From: SG8-30 sp964406445
GTDB taxonomy: Bacteria; Pseudomonadota; Gammaproteobacteria; Steroidobacterales; Steroidobacteraceae
Assembly (NCBI GenBank): GCA_964406445.1
Contig: CAYORU010000009.1
Span: forward strand, 35,415 to 99,414
Reading direction: 5' to 3'
DNA length: 64,000 nt
The position numbers and the translations under genes were made by a program. The notes under the pieces were generated by a model. That model ran no database searches. It worked only from the letters and a program-made list of their open reading frames with translations, and had not been told where the DNA came from. Below are positions 51,320 to 60,167 of the stretch, piece after piece (the first letter of the stretch is position 1; each line of letters starts with the position of its first letter).

Positions 51320-52175
51320 TTCCTGAACACCACCCTCCCCCCTGCCGCCCGGGCGACCGCATCGAGCGCCCGCTCGTGCGCGGCGAGCTCCTCGGCGCTC
51401 GCACGGACGACCGGGATGCGGATCGAGCCGCGCTCGATGCGCGCGGCGGCCTGGGCCAGCTGCCCGGNNNNNNNNNNNNNNNNNNNNNNNNNNNNNNNNN
51501 NNNNNNNNNNNNNNNNNNNNNNNNNNNNNNNNNNNNNNNNNNNNNNNNNNNNNNNNNNNNNNNNNNNGGGATGCGGATCGAGCCGCGCTCGATGCGCGCG
51601 GCGGCCTGGGCCAGCTGCCCGGGCGCCTGCACGTCGGCTTCGAGCGTCAGCGCGCCCTGGCCCCCGGTCATGGCCAGGTAGACATCGGCCAGCAGCCTGG
51701 CGTCGAGCAGGGCGCCATGCAGGTCGCGGCCGGAGTTGTCGACCCCGTAGCGCCGGCACAGGGCGTCGAGGCTGTTGCGCTGCCCGGGATGCAGCTGCCG
51801 AGCGAGCGCCAGCGTGTCGAGCACGCGCCACTCGCCCGACATCGAGCGGCCGATCGCCGGCAGGCGTGCCAGCTCAGCGTCGAGGAAACCGACGTCGAAG
51901 GGCGCGTTGTGGATCACGAGCTCGGCATCCTCGACGAACTCGAGGAACTCGCCAGCCACGTCCGCGAAGCGCGGTTGCGTGGCGAGGAACTCGTTGGTGA
52001 TGCCGTGCACGGCGAGCGCGCCGGGGTCCACTTCGCGATCAGGGCAGAGGTAGCGATGGAAGCTGCGCCCGGTCACGCGCCGGTCGCGCATCTCGATGCA
52101 GCCGATCTCGATGACGCGGTGGCCCTGCGAGACCTCGAGGCCGGTGGTTTCGGTGTCGAGGATGATCTGGCGCAT
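51316..52175 (-). CDS. dnaQ: DNA polymerase III epsilon subunit (3'-5' exonuclease)
   Basis: Proofreading subunit of the replicative polymerase. DEDD motifs: QIILDTETTGLEV, VIHNAPFDVGFLDAEL and LHGALLDARLLADVYL, plus YGVDNSGRDLHGA. The frame is interrupted only by 100 Ns at 51468-51567 whose flanks repeat the same 55 bases; merging the copies gives a continuous 234-residue protein ending SAEELAAHERALDAVARAAG, the normal C-terminus that contacts the alpha subunit. So the gene is intact and the gap is an assembly artefact. The stop lies inside the repeat element. Start ATG 52175. Confidence 0.92.
51413..51622. other. assembly gap with duplicated 55-base flanks
   Basis: 100 Ns (51468-51567) between two identical 55-base segments (51413-51467 and 51568-51622). 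An exact overlap left unmerged is the usual signature of two contigs joined by a scaffolder. No real sequence is missing if they are merged, as the dnaQ frame shows. Confidence 0.92.
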
Positions 52176-52228
52176 GGCCGTGGAGTTTAGCGGATGACGG
52201 CGCCGATCGCCGACGTCGAAGCCCGGCA

Positions 52229-52332
52229 GTGACCGGTGACCGGTGACCGGCCAAACCAGGCAGTGCCCGGAATCGCGTCTCCGGCCGATCACCGATCACT
52301 GATCACCGGTCACCTTTCCGATCACCGGTCAC
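52229..52332. repeat. GTGACCG hairpin element, copy 3
   Basis: Left heptads GTGACCGGTGACCG, centre GCCAAACCAGGCAGTGCCCG..., right GGCCGATCACC... GGTCAC. Lies between dnaQ and rnhA, and its right arm encodes the last residues of RNase HI. Confidence 0.85.
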
Positions 52333-52758
52333 TTCCTCGATCCCCCTGTTCGCCAGCTCATCGGCCCGCTCGTTCTCCGGATGCCCGGCATGGCCGCGCA
52401 CCCAGTGCCACTCGACGCGGTGCTGGCGCGCGAGCTCGTCGAGCCGCTCCCACAGGTCCTGGTTCTTGACGGGCTTGCGATCGGCGGTCTTCCAGCCGCG
52501 CGCGACCCATCGCGGCAGCCACTCGGTGATCCCCTGGCGCACGTACTGGGAGTCCGTGTAGAGCGCGACGGTGCAGGGCCGCGTCAGCGCCTCCAGCGCG
52601 CGGATGGCGGCCGTGAGTTCCATGCGGTTGTTGGTCGTCGCCGGCTCGCCGCCGAAGATCTCGCGCTCCCGGCCGCCGGCGCGCAGCAGCGCGCCCCAGC
52701 CGCCGGGCCCGGGGTTGCCGCGGCAGGCCCCGTCCGTGTAGATCTCGACGTCGCTCAA
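52303..52758 (-). CDS. rnhA: ribonuclease HI
   Basis: 151 residues. Removes RNA from RNA-DNA hybrids. Active-site residues: EIYTDGACRGNPGPGG (Asp10), NNRMELTAAI (Glu), LYTDSQYV (Asp) and NERADELANRGI (Asp). The TTG at 52758 overlaps the stop of the yafS-like gene (TTGA). The normal protein ends just after NRGI; here the frame continues EEVTGDRKGDR through the GTGACCG element, so the tail is repeat-encoded. Confidence 0.92.
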   Translation of the reverse strand: MSDVEIYTDGACRGNPGPGGWGALLRAGGREREIFGGEPATTNNRMELTAAIRALEALTRPCTVALYTDSQYVRQGITEWLPRWVARGWKTADRKPVKNQDLWERLDELARQHRVEWHWVRGHAGHPENERADELANRGIEEVTGDRKGDR

Positions 52759-53486
52759 GTGCCGACCCGGCGCGAGGGCTGGGCGAGGCCGCCGGCGATC
52801 ACCGAGTGCGGCCGCCGGTAGCGCTGGCGGACGGGCGTCATCGAGTAGACGTGCTTGCGCGCGACGAGGAGCCACGCGGCCGACAGCCGCGGCCACAGCG
52901 TGCGGCCACCCCACTCGATCCAGTCGCGCAGCCGGCCGCGCTGCATGCGCCGCAGCGGCAGCGTGTACAGGAACCGGCGCGGCAGGGCGACCTCGAGGCC
53001 GAGCAGCTTGAGCCAGTCGGCGACGCGCCGCTCGGAGAGCACGCGGGCGAGGTCGGGCGGAAACCCGCCGCGCGACAGCCGGTGCCGCACGGCCCAGGGG
53101 CCGAGCGGCTCGAAGCCGAGGATGACGATCGTGCCTTCGCCGGTCAGCACGCGCGCGGCCTCCCTCAGCACCGCGTACGGGTCCGCGGAGTATTCGAGCG
53201 TGTGCGGCAGGATCAGGGCGTCGACGCTGTCGGACTGCAGCGGGAGCGCATCGTCGTGGGCACGGACCGCCTCGCCCGCTCCAGGGCGCGCACAGAGCAG
53301 CGCCGCGCGCTGGGTGCGCGCGTGCGCGAGGAACAGCTCGCCCGGGCCCCACGCGCCGACCTGCACGCACTGCGGCCCGAAGACGCGCTCGAGCGCGAAT
53401 TCGACCTCGGCGCGCTCGGCCTCGAGCAGCGCCTGTCCGAGCGGACCGCCGAGCCAGTCCTGCAGTCTGTCGGGGATGCCTTCCAT
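52755..53486 (-). CDS. YafS-like methyltransferase
   Basis: 243 residues from ATG 53486. Divergent class I SAM fold: VQVGAWGPGELFL replaces the usual glycine loop, then DDALPLQSDSVDALILPHTL, LREAARVLTGEGTIVILGFE. Between gloB and rnhA it takes the place of E. coli yafS. Substrate unknown. Translationally coupled to rnhA. Confidence 0.82.
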   Translation of the reverse strand: MEGIPDRLQDWLGGPLGQALLEAERAEVEFALERVFGPQCVQVGAWGPGELFLAHARTQRAALLCARPGAGEAVRAHDDALPLQSDSVDALILPHTLEYSADPYAVLREAARVLTGEGTIVILGFEPLGPWAVRHRLSRGGFPPDLARVLSERRVADWLKLLGLEVALPRRFLYTLPLRRMQRGRLRDWIEWGGRTLWPRLSAAWLLVARKHVYSMTPVRQRYRRPHSVIAGGLAQPSRRVGT

Positions 53487-53602
53487 CGCCGCGCAGCATA
53501 CCCGTGCAAGGGGAGCACCGGCCACCGGCAGGGGTGGCTTTTGGGTGCCCGGGCAGGTTAAATACCGGCCAGTCGATCCGGCCTGAGGCGGGCGCGTTCG
53601 AG

Positions 53603-54379
53603 ATGCTCGAGGTCATCCCGGTTCCCGCTTTCGCGGACAACTACCTCTGGCTCGTCCGGGGGCTCGCGGACCCGCGGCGCGCCGCCGTGGTGGACCCGGG
53701 CGACGCGGCGGCGGTCGATCGCGCGCTCGCGGCGCGCGGGCTCGCCCTCGACTCGATCCTCGTCACGCACCACCACGCCGATCACGTCGGCGGCGTCGCC
53801 GCGCTCGCGGCCGCGACGGGCGCGCGGGTCTACGGCACCGCGGCCGAGACGCTGCCGCTCGTGCACGAGCGCGTCCGCGGGGGCGACCGCGTCGAGCTGG
53901 CCCGCCTCGGGCTCGCCTTCGACGTGCTCGACGTGCCGGGGCACACCGCGGGACACGTCGCCTTCTACGGCCACGGCGCGGTGTTCTGCGGCGACACGCT
54001 GTTCAGCGGCGGCTGCGGGCGGCTGTTCGAGGGGACGCCGGCGCAGATGCTCGCCTCGCTCGACGCGCTCGCAGCGCTGCCGGCGGCGACGCGCGTGTAC
54101 TGCGCGCACGAGTACACGCTCGCGAACCTGCGCTTCGCGCAGCAGGTGGAGCGCGACAACCCCGACCTCGAGGCCTACGCCGCCGAGGCGCGCCGGCGGC
54201 GCGACCGCGACGAGCCCACGCTGCCCTCCACCATCGGCCTCGAGAACCGCATCAACCCGTTCCTGCGCAGCCGAAACGCCGCGGTCCGGGCCGCCGCGGA
54301 GGCGCATGCGGGCGCGCCGCTCGGCTCCCCGGTCGAGGTGTTCGCCGAGATCCGCCGCTGGAAGGACGGCTTCAGGTGA
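53603..54379 (+). CDS. gloB: hydroxyacylglutathione hydrolase (glyoxalase II)
   Basis: 258 residues. Hydrolyses S-D-lactoylglutathione in methylglyoxal detoxification. Metal-binding VTHHHADHVGG (residues 54-64), DVPGHTAGHVAFYG, FCGDTLFSGGCGRLFEG and CAHEYTLANLRFA. Divergent from the yafS-like gene across about 115 bases; its stop overlaps the mltD start (GTGA). Confidence 0.93.
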   Translation: MLEVIPVPAFADNYLWLVRGLADPRRAAVVDPGDAAAVDRALAARGLALDSILVTHHHADHVGGVAALAAATGARVYGTAAETLPLVHERVRGGDRVELARLGLAFDVLDVPGHTAGHVAFYGHGAVFCGDTLFSGGCGRLFEGTPAQMLASLDALAALPAATRVYCAHEYTLANLRFAQQVERDNPDLEAYAAEARRRRDRDEPTLPSTIGLENRINPFLRSRNAAVRAAAEAHAGAPLGSPVEVFAEIRRWKDGFR

Positions 54380-55956
54380 GGCCAGCCTCCGCCGGGTTCG
54401 CGCGAACCGCCGCGCTGTCCCTCGCCCTGCTGCTCGCGGCTTGCGCGCAGCAGCCCACGACCCCGGCCTCGTCGCTGCCCGAGGCCGTGATCCGCAACGC
54501 CCCGGCGGAGCGGGCGGCGGAGGTGCCCAAGCCCCTGCCGCTGCCGGTGGAGAAGGCGCCGCTCGACGACGAGCTGCCGCCGGTGCCCATCGAGTATCCG
54601 GACGTCATGGAGCGGATCCGCGCCGGCCTGCAGCTGCCGGACGTGCAGCACCCCTGGGTCGAGGCGGAGTTCAACTGGTACGTGCGCAACGGCGACTACA
54701 TGGCGCGCGTCTTCGGCCGCGCGCAGCGCTACATGCACCACATCGCCAACGAGGTCGAGGCGCGCGGACTGCCGATGGAGTTCGCGCTGCTGCCGGTCGT
54801 GGAGAGCGCCTTCAACCCGTTCGCCTATTCGCGCAGCCACGCCTCCGGGCTGTGGCAGTTCATCCCCAGCACGGGCCGGCTCTTCGGCCTGCCGCAGGAC
54901 TACTGGGCGGACCAGCGCCGCGACGTGCTGGAGTCGACGCGCGCCGCGCTCGAGTACCTGACCTACCTGTACGACAAGCACGGCGACTGGTTCCTCGCCG
55001 TCGCCAGCTACAACTACGGCGGCGGCAACATCCGCCGCGCGATCCAGCGCAACCGCATGCTCGGCCGCGACACCGGCTTCTTCTCGCTCTCTCTGCCGCG
55101 CGAGACGCGGGCCTACGTCCCGAAGCTGATCGCGCTGGCGCGCCTGGTGCGCGACCCGGCGCGCTACGGTGTCACGCTGCCGCCGATCCCGGACGCGCCC
55201 TACTTCCGGGTGATCGACACCGGCGGGCCCGTGGACCTGCGCCACATGGCCGGCATCGCCGGCGTGGACGTCGAGGAACTGCACGCGCTGAATCCGGGCT
55301 GGAACCAGTGGATCACCGGTCCGGACGGCCCGCACCGGCTGCTGGTCCCGGTCGCCGTCGCCGGGGAGTTCGAGGCGCGCCTCGGCGCGCTGGCGCCGGA
55401 ACAGCGCGCCAACCTGGCGAAGCACGCCGTCGCGCCGGGCGAGACGCTCGCCGCCATCGCGCGCCGCCACCAGGTGCCGATGTCCTTCCTCGCGACCGTG
55501 AATGGCACCGACGGCGAGCGCCTGTCGGCGGGGGCGGAGCTGCTGGTGCCGGCGGGCGAGGTCGCGCCGCTGCGCGAGAACCTGTACCGCACGGCCAGCG
55601 GCACCCACGTCGTCAAGCCGGGCGAGTCGCTCTGGAGCATCTCGCGCCGCTACGGCATGACCGTCTCGCAGCTCGCACAGGCCAACCACATCAAGGCGTC
55701 CGCGACCCTCCGGCCCGGGCAGCGCCTCGTGGTGCGCGGCGGCTCGGGCGAGGTCCGCGCGGCCTCCTCCGGCGGCGGCGGCACGCGCACCGTGTCCTAC
55801 AAGGTGCGCCAGGGCGACACGCTGTCGTCCATCGCCCGCCGTTTCTCGGTGACGGTGAAACAGCTCATGGCCTGGAACGGCCTCAAGAACAGCAACATCA
55901 GGCGCGGGCAGAGCCTCAGGCTGCACGTCGACTCGAGCCGCGACTTCGGCGGCTGA
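54376..55956 (+). CDS. mltD: membrane-bound lytic transglycosylase D
   Basis: 526 residues from GTG 54376. Lipobox LLAAC (Cys23) anchors it in the outer membrane. SLT catalytic domain: LPVVESAFNPFAYSRSHASG with Glu143, then GLWQFIPSTGRLFGL and ASYNYGGGNIRRAI. Three C-terminal LysM domains bind peptidoglycan (near residues 352, 412 and 475: APGETLAAIARRHQV, KPGESLWSISRRYGM, RQGDTLSSIARRFSV). Next to gloB as in E. coli. Cotranscribed with gloB, 13 bases before fabI. Confidence 0.93.
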   Translation: MRPASAGFARTAALSLALLLAACAQQPTTPASSLPEAVIRNAPAERAAEVPKPLPLPVEKAPLDDELPPVPIEYPDVMERIRAGLQLPDVQHPWVEAEFNWYVRNGDYMARVFGRAQRYMHHIANEVEARGLPMEFALLPVVESAFNPFAYSRSHASGLWQFIPSTGRLFGLPQDYWADQRRDVLESTRAALEYLTYLYDKHGDWFLAVASYNYGGGNIRRAIQRNRMLGRDTGFFSLSLPRETRAYVPKLIALARLVRDPARYGVTLPPIPDAPYFRVIDTGGPVDLRHMAGIAGVDVEELHALNPGWNQWITGPDGPHRLLVPVAVAGEFEARLGALAPEQRANLAKHAVAPGETLAAIARRHQVPMSFLATVNGTDGERLSAGAELLVPAGEVAPLRENLYRTASGTHVVKPGESLWSISRRYGMTVSQLAQANHIKASATLRPGQRLVVRGGSGEVRAASSGGGGTRTVSYKVRQGDTLSSIARRFSVTVKQLMAWNGLKNSNIRRGQSLRLHVDSSRDFGG

Positions 55957-55969
55957 GCAGGAGAGATAC

Positions 55970-56758
55970 ATGGGATTCCTCGCCGGCAAGAAGGCGCTGA
56001 TCGTCGGCCTCGCCACCGACCGCTCGATCGCCTGGGGCATCTCCCAGGCCATGCATCGGGAGGGCGCCGAGCTCGCCTTCACCTACCAGAACGACCGGAT
56101 CAAGGACCGCGTGACCGAGCTCGCGGGTTCGCTCGGCTCGAAGCTCGTCATGCCGATGGATGTGAGCGTCGACGGCGAGATCGACGCGGCCTTCTCGAGC
56201 CTCGGCGCCGCCTGGGACGGGCTCGACGTCATCGTCCACTCGGTCGCCTTCGCGCCGCGCGAGGCGCTCACCGGCGGCTTCGTCGAGGCCACCTCGCGCG
56301 AGTCGTTCCGCCTGGCGCACGACGTGTCGAGCTACAGCCTGACCGCCCTCGCCCGCGCCGGCCTGCCGATGATGAAGGGCCGCGCCGGCGCGCTGCTGAC
56401 GCTCTCCTACCTCGGCGCCGTGCGCTCCATCCCCGCCTACAACGTGATGGGACTCGCCAAGGCGAGCCTCGAGGCCAATGTCCGTTTCCTCGCGGCCGAT
56501 CTCGGCCCGATGGGCATCCGCGCGAACGCCATCTCGGCGGGCCCGATCAAGACCCTCGCCGCCGCCGGCATCCCGGGCTTCCGCAAGATGCTGCACCACG
56601 TCGAGAAGATCGCGCCGCTGAAGCGCAGCGTCACGATCGAGGACGTCGGCAACGCGGCAGCGTTCCTGTGCTCCGACCTGGCGGCGGGCGTCACGGGCGA
56701 GGTGCTGTACGTGGATGCGGGATACAGCCACGTGGGGATGAGTTTCGAGGAGGGGTGA
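55970..56758 (+). CDS. fabI: enoyl-[acyl-carrier-protein] reductase (NADH)
   Basis: 262 residues, the last step of each fatty-acid elongation cycle. GLATDRSIAWGISQAMHR at the N-terminus, HSVAFAPREAL, and catalytic Tyr157/Lys164 in AYNVMGLAKAS, followed by NAISAGPIKTLAA. AGGAGAG precedes the ATG. The stop TGA is the first bases of a GTGACCG element (56755). Confidence 0.95.
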   Translation: MGFLAGKKALIVGLATDRSIAWGISQAMHREGAELAFTYQNDRIKDRVTELAGSLGSKLVMPMDVSVDGEIDAAFSSLGAAWDGLDVIVHSVAFAPREALTGGFVEATSRESFRLAHDVSSYSLTALARAGLPMMKGRAGALLTLSYLGAVRSIPAYNVMGLAKASLEANVRFLAADLGPMGIRANAISAGPIKTLAAAGIPGFRKMLHHVEKIAPLKRSVTIEDVGNAAAFLCSDLAAGVTGEVLYVDAGYSHVGMSFEEG

Positions 56759-56854
56759 CTGGTGACTGGTGACCGGTGACCGGTGACCGGCCGAACCGGG
56801 CAGCGCCGGCACCAGCGGTTCCGGCTGATCACTGGTCACTGGTCACTGGTCACC
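56755..56854. repeat. GTGACCG hairpin element, copy 4
   Basis: Left heptads GTGACTG, GTGACTG, GTGACCG, GTGACCG, GTGACCG; centre GCCGAACCGGGCAGCGCCGG; right GGTCACTGGTCACTGGTCAC. It spans exactly from the fabI stop to within a few bases of the stop of the convergent symporter gene (56859-56861), so it can serve both as a transcript end. Confidence 0.88.
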
Positions 56855-56858
56855 GTCG

Positions 56859-58148
56859 TCACTTCTGCCCCAGCACCCCTTCCTCCCCCTCCAGCTTCGC
56901 CACGATCACCGCCGCGGTGGCGTCGCCGGCGACGTTCACGGCCGTGCGCGTCATGTCGAGGATGCGGTCGAAGACGAACAGCACCGCGATCGCCTCGGCG
57001 GGCAGGCCCACGGCGGTCAGGATGACAGCGATGGCGACCAGCGAGGCCGCCGGGATGCCGGCCACGCCGATCGAGGTCACGAGCGCCAGCACCACCACCG
57101 TGAACTGCGAGAACAGGCTCATCTCCACGCCGTAGGCCTGGGCGATGAACAGCACGGCCGCGCACTCGTAGAGCGCCGTGCCGTTCATGTTGACCGTCGC
57201 GCCGAGCGGGACCACGAAGCTCGAGATCTTGTTGGACACGCCGGCGCGCTTCTCGATGCAGTCGAGGGTGACCGGCACCGTCGCGGACGACGAGGCGGTG
57301 GAGAACGCGGTCAGCAGCGCGGGCGCCATCGCCGGGAACAGCGGCCAGGGCCTGAGGCCGGTCGCGATCCGGATGAACAGCGGCAGCGTGACGAACAGGT
57401 GGATCGCGAGGCTGGTCAGCACGCAGGCCGCGAAGACGGCGAGCGGCCCGGCGGCCGCGAGCCCGGCCTTGGCGACGACCTTGGCCACGAGGCCGAACAC
57501 GCCGATCGGCGCGAAGGTCATGATCCACTCGGTCAGCTTGGTCATGACGTCGAAGACGCCCTTCCAGAACGACATCAGCACCTGCCGGTGCTCGGCGTCG
57601 ACCTTGGTCATGAAGAAGCCGAACAGCAGGCTGAAGAAGATGACCGAGAGGATGGCGCCGTTGTCGCCGGCGGCGGCGACCACGTTCTCGGGCACCATGC
57701 GGATGAAGATCTCGACGATGTCGCCCGCGTCGCGGTCGCCGATCAGGCTGCTGACCTCGCTGGTGTCCGCCTCGAGCGCCAGCATCTCGCCGGCCGGCGC
57801 GCCGTTGACGATGCCGGGCCGGACCACGTTGATGATCGCGAGGCCGAGCAGGATCGCCGTCAGGCTGGTCGCGGCGTAGAAGAACACGGTCCGCGCGCCG
57901 AGCCGGCCGAGCGCCTCGCCGCCGCCGAGGCCCGCGATGCCCACGATCATGGAGGAGGCGATCAGCGGCACGATCAGCATCTTGAGGGCGTTGATGAACA
58001 GCGTGCCGACGAAGTCGAACACGCTGTAGAAGGTCACGCCGAGGATGCCGGCGTCCTCGCCGGCGAGCAGCCCGGCGCCGACCGCCAGCGCGATCGCGAT
58101 CAGGATCTGCCAGTGCAGGGCCAGCCGCGGCCCCTTGCCTTGCGTCAT
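56859..58148 (-). CDS. dicarboxylate/amino-acid:cation symporter (DAACS)
   Basis: 429 residues, 8 membrane helices plus two re-entrant loops. Family motifs: FINALKMLIVPLIASSMIVG, GDNGAILSVIFFSLLFGFFM, the serine-rich TAFSTASSSATVPVTLDC, VPLGATVNMNGTALYE and GIPAASLVAI. Imports C4-dicarboxylates or acidic amino acids with H+ or Na+ (DctA/GltP). Which one is not decidable here. Confidence 0.9.
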   Translation of the reverse strand: MTQGKGPRLALHWQILIAIALAVGAGLLAGEDAGILGVTFYSVFDFVGTLFINALKMLIVPLIASSMIVGIAGLGGGEALGRLGARTVFFYAATSLTAILLGLAIINVVRPGIVNGAPAGEMLALEADTSEVSSLIGDRDAGDIVEIFIRMVPENVVAAAGDNGAILSVIFFSLLFGFFMTKVDAEHRQVLMSFWKGVFDVMTKLTEWIMTFAPIGVFGLVAKVVAKAGLAAAGPLAVFAACVLTSLAIHLFVTLPLFIRIATGLRPWPLFPAMAPALLTAFSTASSSATVPVTLDCIEKRAGVSNKISSFVVPLGATVNMNGTALYECAAVLFIAQAYGVEMSLFSQFTVVVLALVTSIGVAGIPAASLVAIAVILTAVGLPAEAIAVLFVFDRILDMTRTAVNVAGDATAAVIVAKLEGEEGVLGQK

Positions 58149-58176
58149 GCCCGGCCCCCCCGCGCGGTGGACCGCG

Positions 58177-60069
58177 TCAGTTGAAGAGCTGCTCGTTCAC
58201 CTTGACCTTCGCGCCGTCCCGCAGCTCGTCCAGGTAGACCGTCGCGTCCTGGAAGGCCGCGAGCTCGCGCGCCTCCTGCGCAGCGCCTGCCCGCAGCGCC
58301 GGATCCGCGACCTCCGTGCCGGGACGCACCTGGGTCACGGTCCAGACCGCGGCATCGCCCGAGGCCAGCTCCACGGCGCCATGAACCGGCAGGCCCGCCG
58401 AGGCCGGCGCCCGGAACGCCGCGGCCGAGACCGCGGGCGGCACTGCGGGATCGTCGCGTCCGACGTCACGCGGCGTCACGCCGTCCTGCCCGGCCGCGCC
58501 CGCGGCGACCGACGACCAAGCCTCGCCCGCGGACAGCTGCGCGGCGAACTCCTCGGCACGCGCCCTGGCGCGCTCCCGGGCGAGATCCGCGACGAGCGCC
58601 GCACGGACTTCGTCGCGCACCTCCGCGAACGGCCGCTCTGCCGGCGGCGCGTGCGAGGTCACGCGCACGGAGACCACCCTGCCCGGCGCGAGCTCGACCG
58701 TGGCGAGCTGCTCGCCGCGCAGCACGGCCGGCTGGAAGACGGCCTGCACCAGCGCGGGGGACGCGCCGAGGTCGCCACCACCCGCGCGCGTGAAGCCGGA
58801 CAGCGCCCGCACGGGCAGCGCCATCGACTCGGCGATCCTGGCGAGATCGCCGGCGGCCTCGAAGGACTCGGTGTCGAGCTGGTCCTGCAGGTCGCTGAAC
58901 AGGCGCTCCGCCTGGTCGCGCCTGTAGTCGGCCTCGAGTTCGGGGCGAACCTCCTCGAGAGCCTGGACCGAGCCGGGCCGGACCTCGTCGAGGCGGATGA
59001 CGTGCCAGCCGAACTCGGACTTCACAGGCTCGCGCAGCTCGCCCGGCTGCATCGACCACACCGCGTCGGCGAACGGCGCGACGAAGAAGCTGCGCTCGGC
59101 CCAGCCGAGGTCGCCGCCCTGCGCCGCGGAGCCGGTGTCCGCGGAAAGCTCCGCGGCGAGCGCCGCGAAGTCCTCGCCGGCCCGGGCGCGGTCGTAGGCG
59201 GCCCGGGCGCGGGCCTCGTCGGCGGCCTCGTCGCCGCTCGACGCGATCAGGATGTGCCGGGCGCGGCGCTGCTCGATGCTGGTGAAGCGGTCGAGGTGGT
59301 CGTTGTAGAAGGCGAGCAGCGCCTCCTCCGTGGCCTCGACGCCCGCACCGACGTCCTGCAGGTCGAGCTCGACGTACTGCAGGTCCACCCTCTCCTCCGT
59401 CAGGAAGTCCGAGCGATGGGCGTCGTAGTAGGCCTGCAGCGCGGCCTCGTCCGGCTCGATGCCGGCGGCGAACGACGCCGCGGGCACCACCCGCCAGGCG
59501 AGTTCGCGGCGCTCGTTCCTGAGCGCGATCCGCCGGTCGAGCTCGCCCGGCAGCACGAAGGAGGATACGAACAGGCCGCGGTCGAGCTGGCGGGCCGCGA
59601 GCTGCTGGCGCTGGTCCCGCTCGAAGCTCGCCGGCTGCAGGTTCGCCGACAGCAGCGCCGCGAGGTAGGCATCGCGGGAGAACTTGCCGTCCACCTGGAA
59701 GGCCGGGATCTCCTGCAGGCTCCGCAGGACGTCCGCATCCGTGGCGATGTAGCGCATCTCCTCGGTGCGCTGGCGGATCAGCTCGCTACGCACCGCGTCG
59801 TCGACGACCTGCTGCTCGAGGCGCTTGCGGATGTCTTCGGGGACCGTCGCGTCGCCGACCGCCGCCTGGAAGCGCGACAGCTCGTCGACGTAGACGCGCC
59901 GGACGCTCTCGGCGTCGAGATCCTCGCCATTGACGCTGATGCCCTGGGTCGCCGTGAAGCCGCCGACGCTGACGAACTCGACGCCCCAGAACGCGAACAC
60001 CACGCCGAGGATGCCGATGATGGTCATCGCGAAAATGCCCTTCAGACGGTCGTGAATGGCCTGCAGCAT
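58177..60069 (-). CDS. ppiD: periplasmic peptidyl-prolyl isomerase D
   Basis: 630 residues from ATG 60069 (MLQAIHDRLKGIFAMTIIG). One N-terminal membrane helix (about 15-34) holds it to the inner membrane. The N-terminal SurA_N-like region (GISVNGEDLDAESVRRVYVD) is followed by a parvulin PpiC domain at about residues 260-360 (RARHILIASSGDEA, GDLGWAERSFFVAPFADAVW). Chaperone for outer-membrane proteins. Separated from lon by a peptidase and tRNAs; no hupB is present. Confidence 0.92.
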   Translation of the reverse strand: MLQAIHDRLKGIFAMTIIGILGVVFAFWGVEFVSVGGFTATQGISVNGEDLDAESVRRVYVDELSRFQAAVGDATVPEDIRKRLEQQVVDDAVRSELIRQRTEEMRYIATDADVLRSLQEIPAFQVDGKFSRDAYLAALLSANLQPASFERDQRQQLAARQLDRGLFVSSFVLPGELDRRIALRNERRELAWRVVPAASFAAGIEPDEAALQAYYDAHRSDFLTEERVDLQYVELDLQDVGAGVEATEEALLAFYNDHLDRFTSIEQRRARHILIASSGDEAADEARARAAYDRARAGEDFAALAAELSADTGSAAQGGDLGWAERSFFVAPFADAVWSMQPGELREPVKSEFGWHVIRLDEVRPGSVQALEEVRPELEADYRRDQAERLFSDLQDQLDTESFEAAGDLARIAESMALPVRALSGFTRAGGGDLGASPALVQAVFQPAVLRGEQLATVELAPGRVVSVRVTSHAPPAERPFAEVRDEVRAALVADLARERARARAEEFAAQLSAGEAWSSVAAGAAGQDGVTPRDVGRDDPAVPPAVSAAAFRAPASAGLPVHGAVELASGDAAVWTVTQVRPGTEVADPALRAGAAQEARELAAFQDATVYLDELRDGAKVKVNEQLFN

Positions 60070-60167
60070 GGTGGGGGGTCCGGGGAATCCGATGAGGGAG
60101 GCGGGCGGGGCCCGCGGCGCGGCATAGAGTAGCATGCGCCCCCTGGGCCTTCAGCGAGGAGCCCGCC

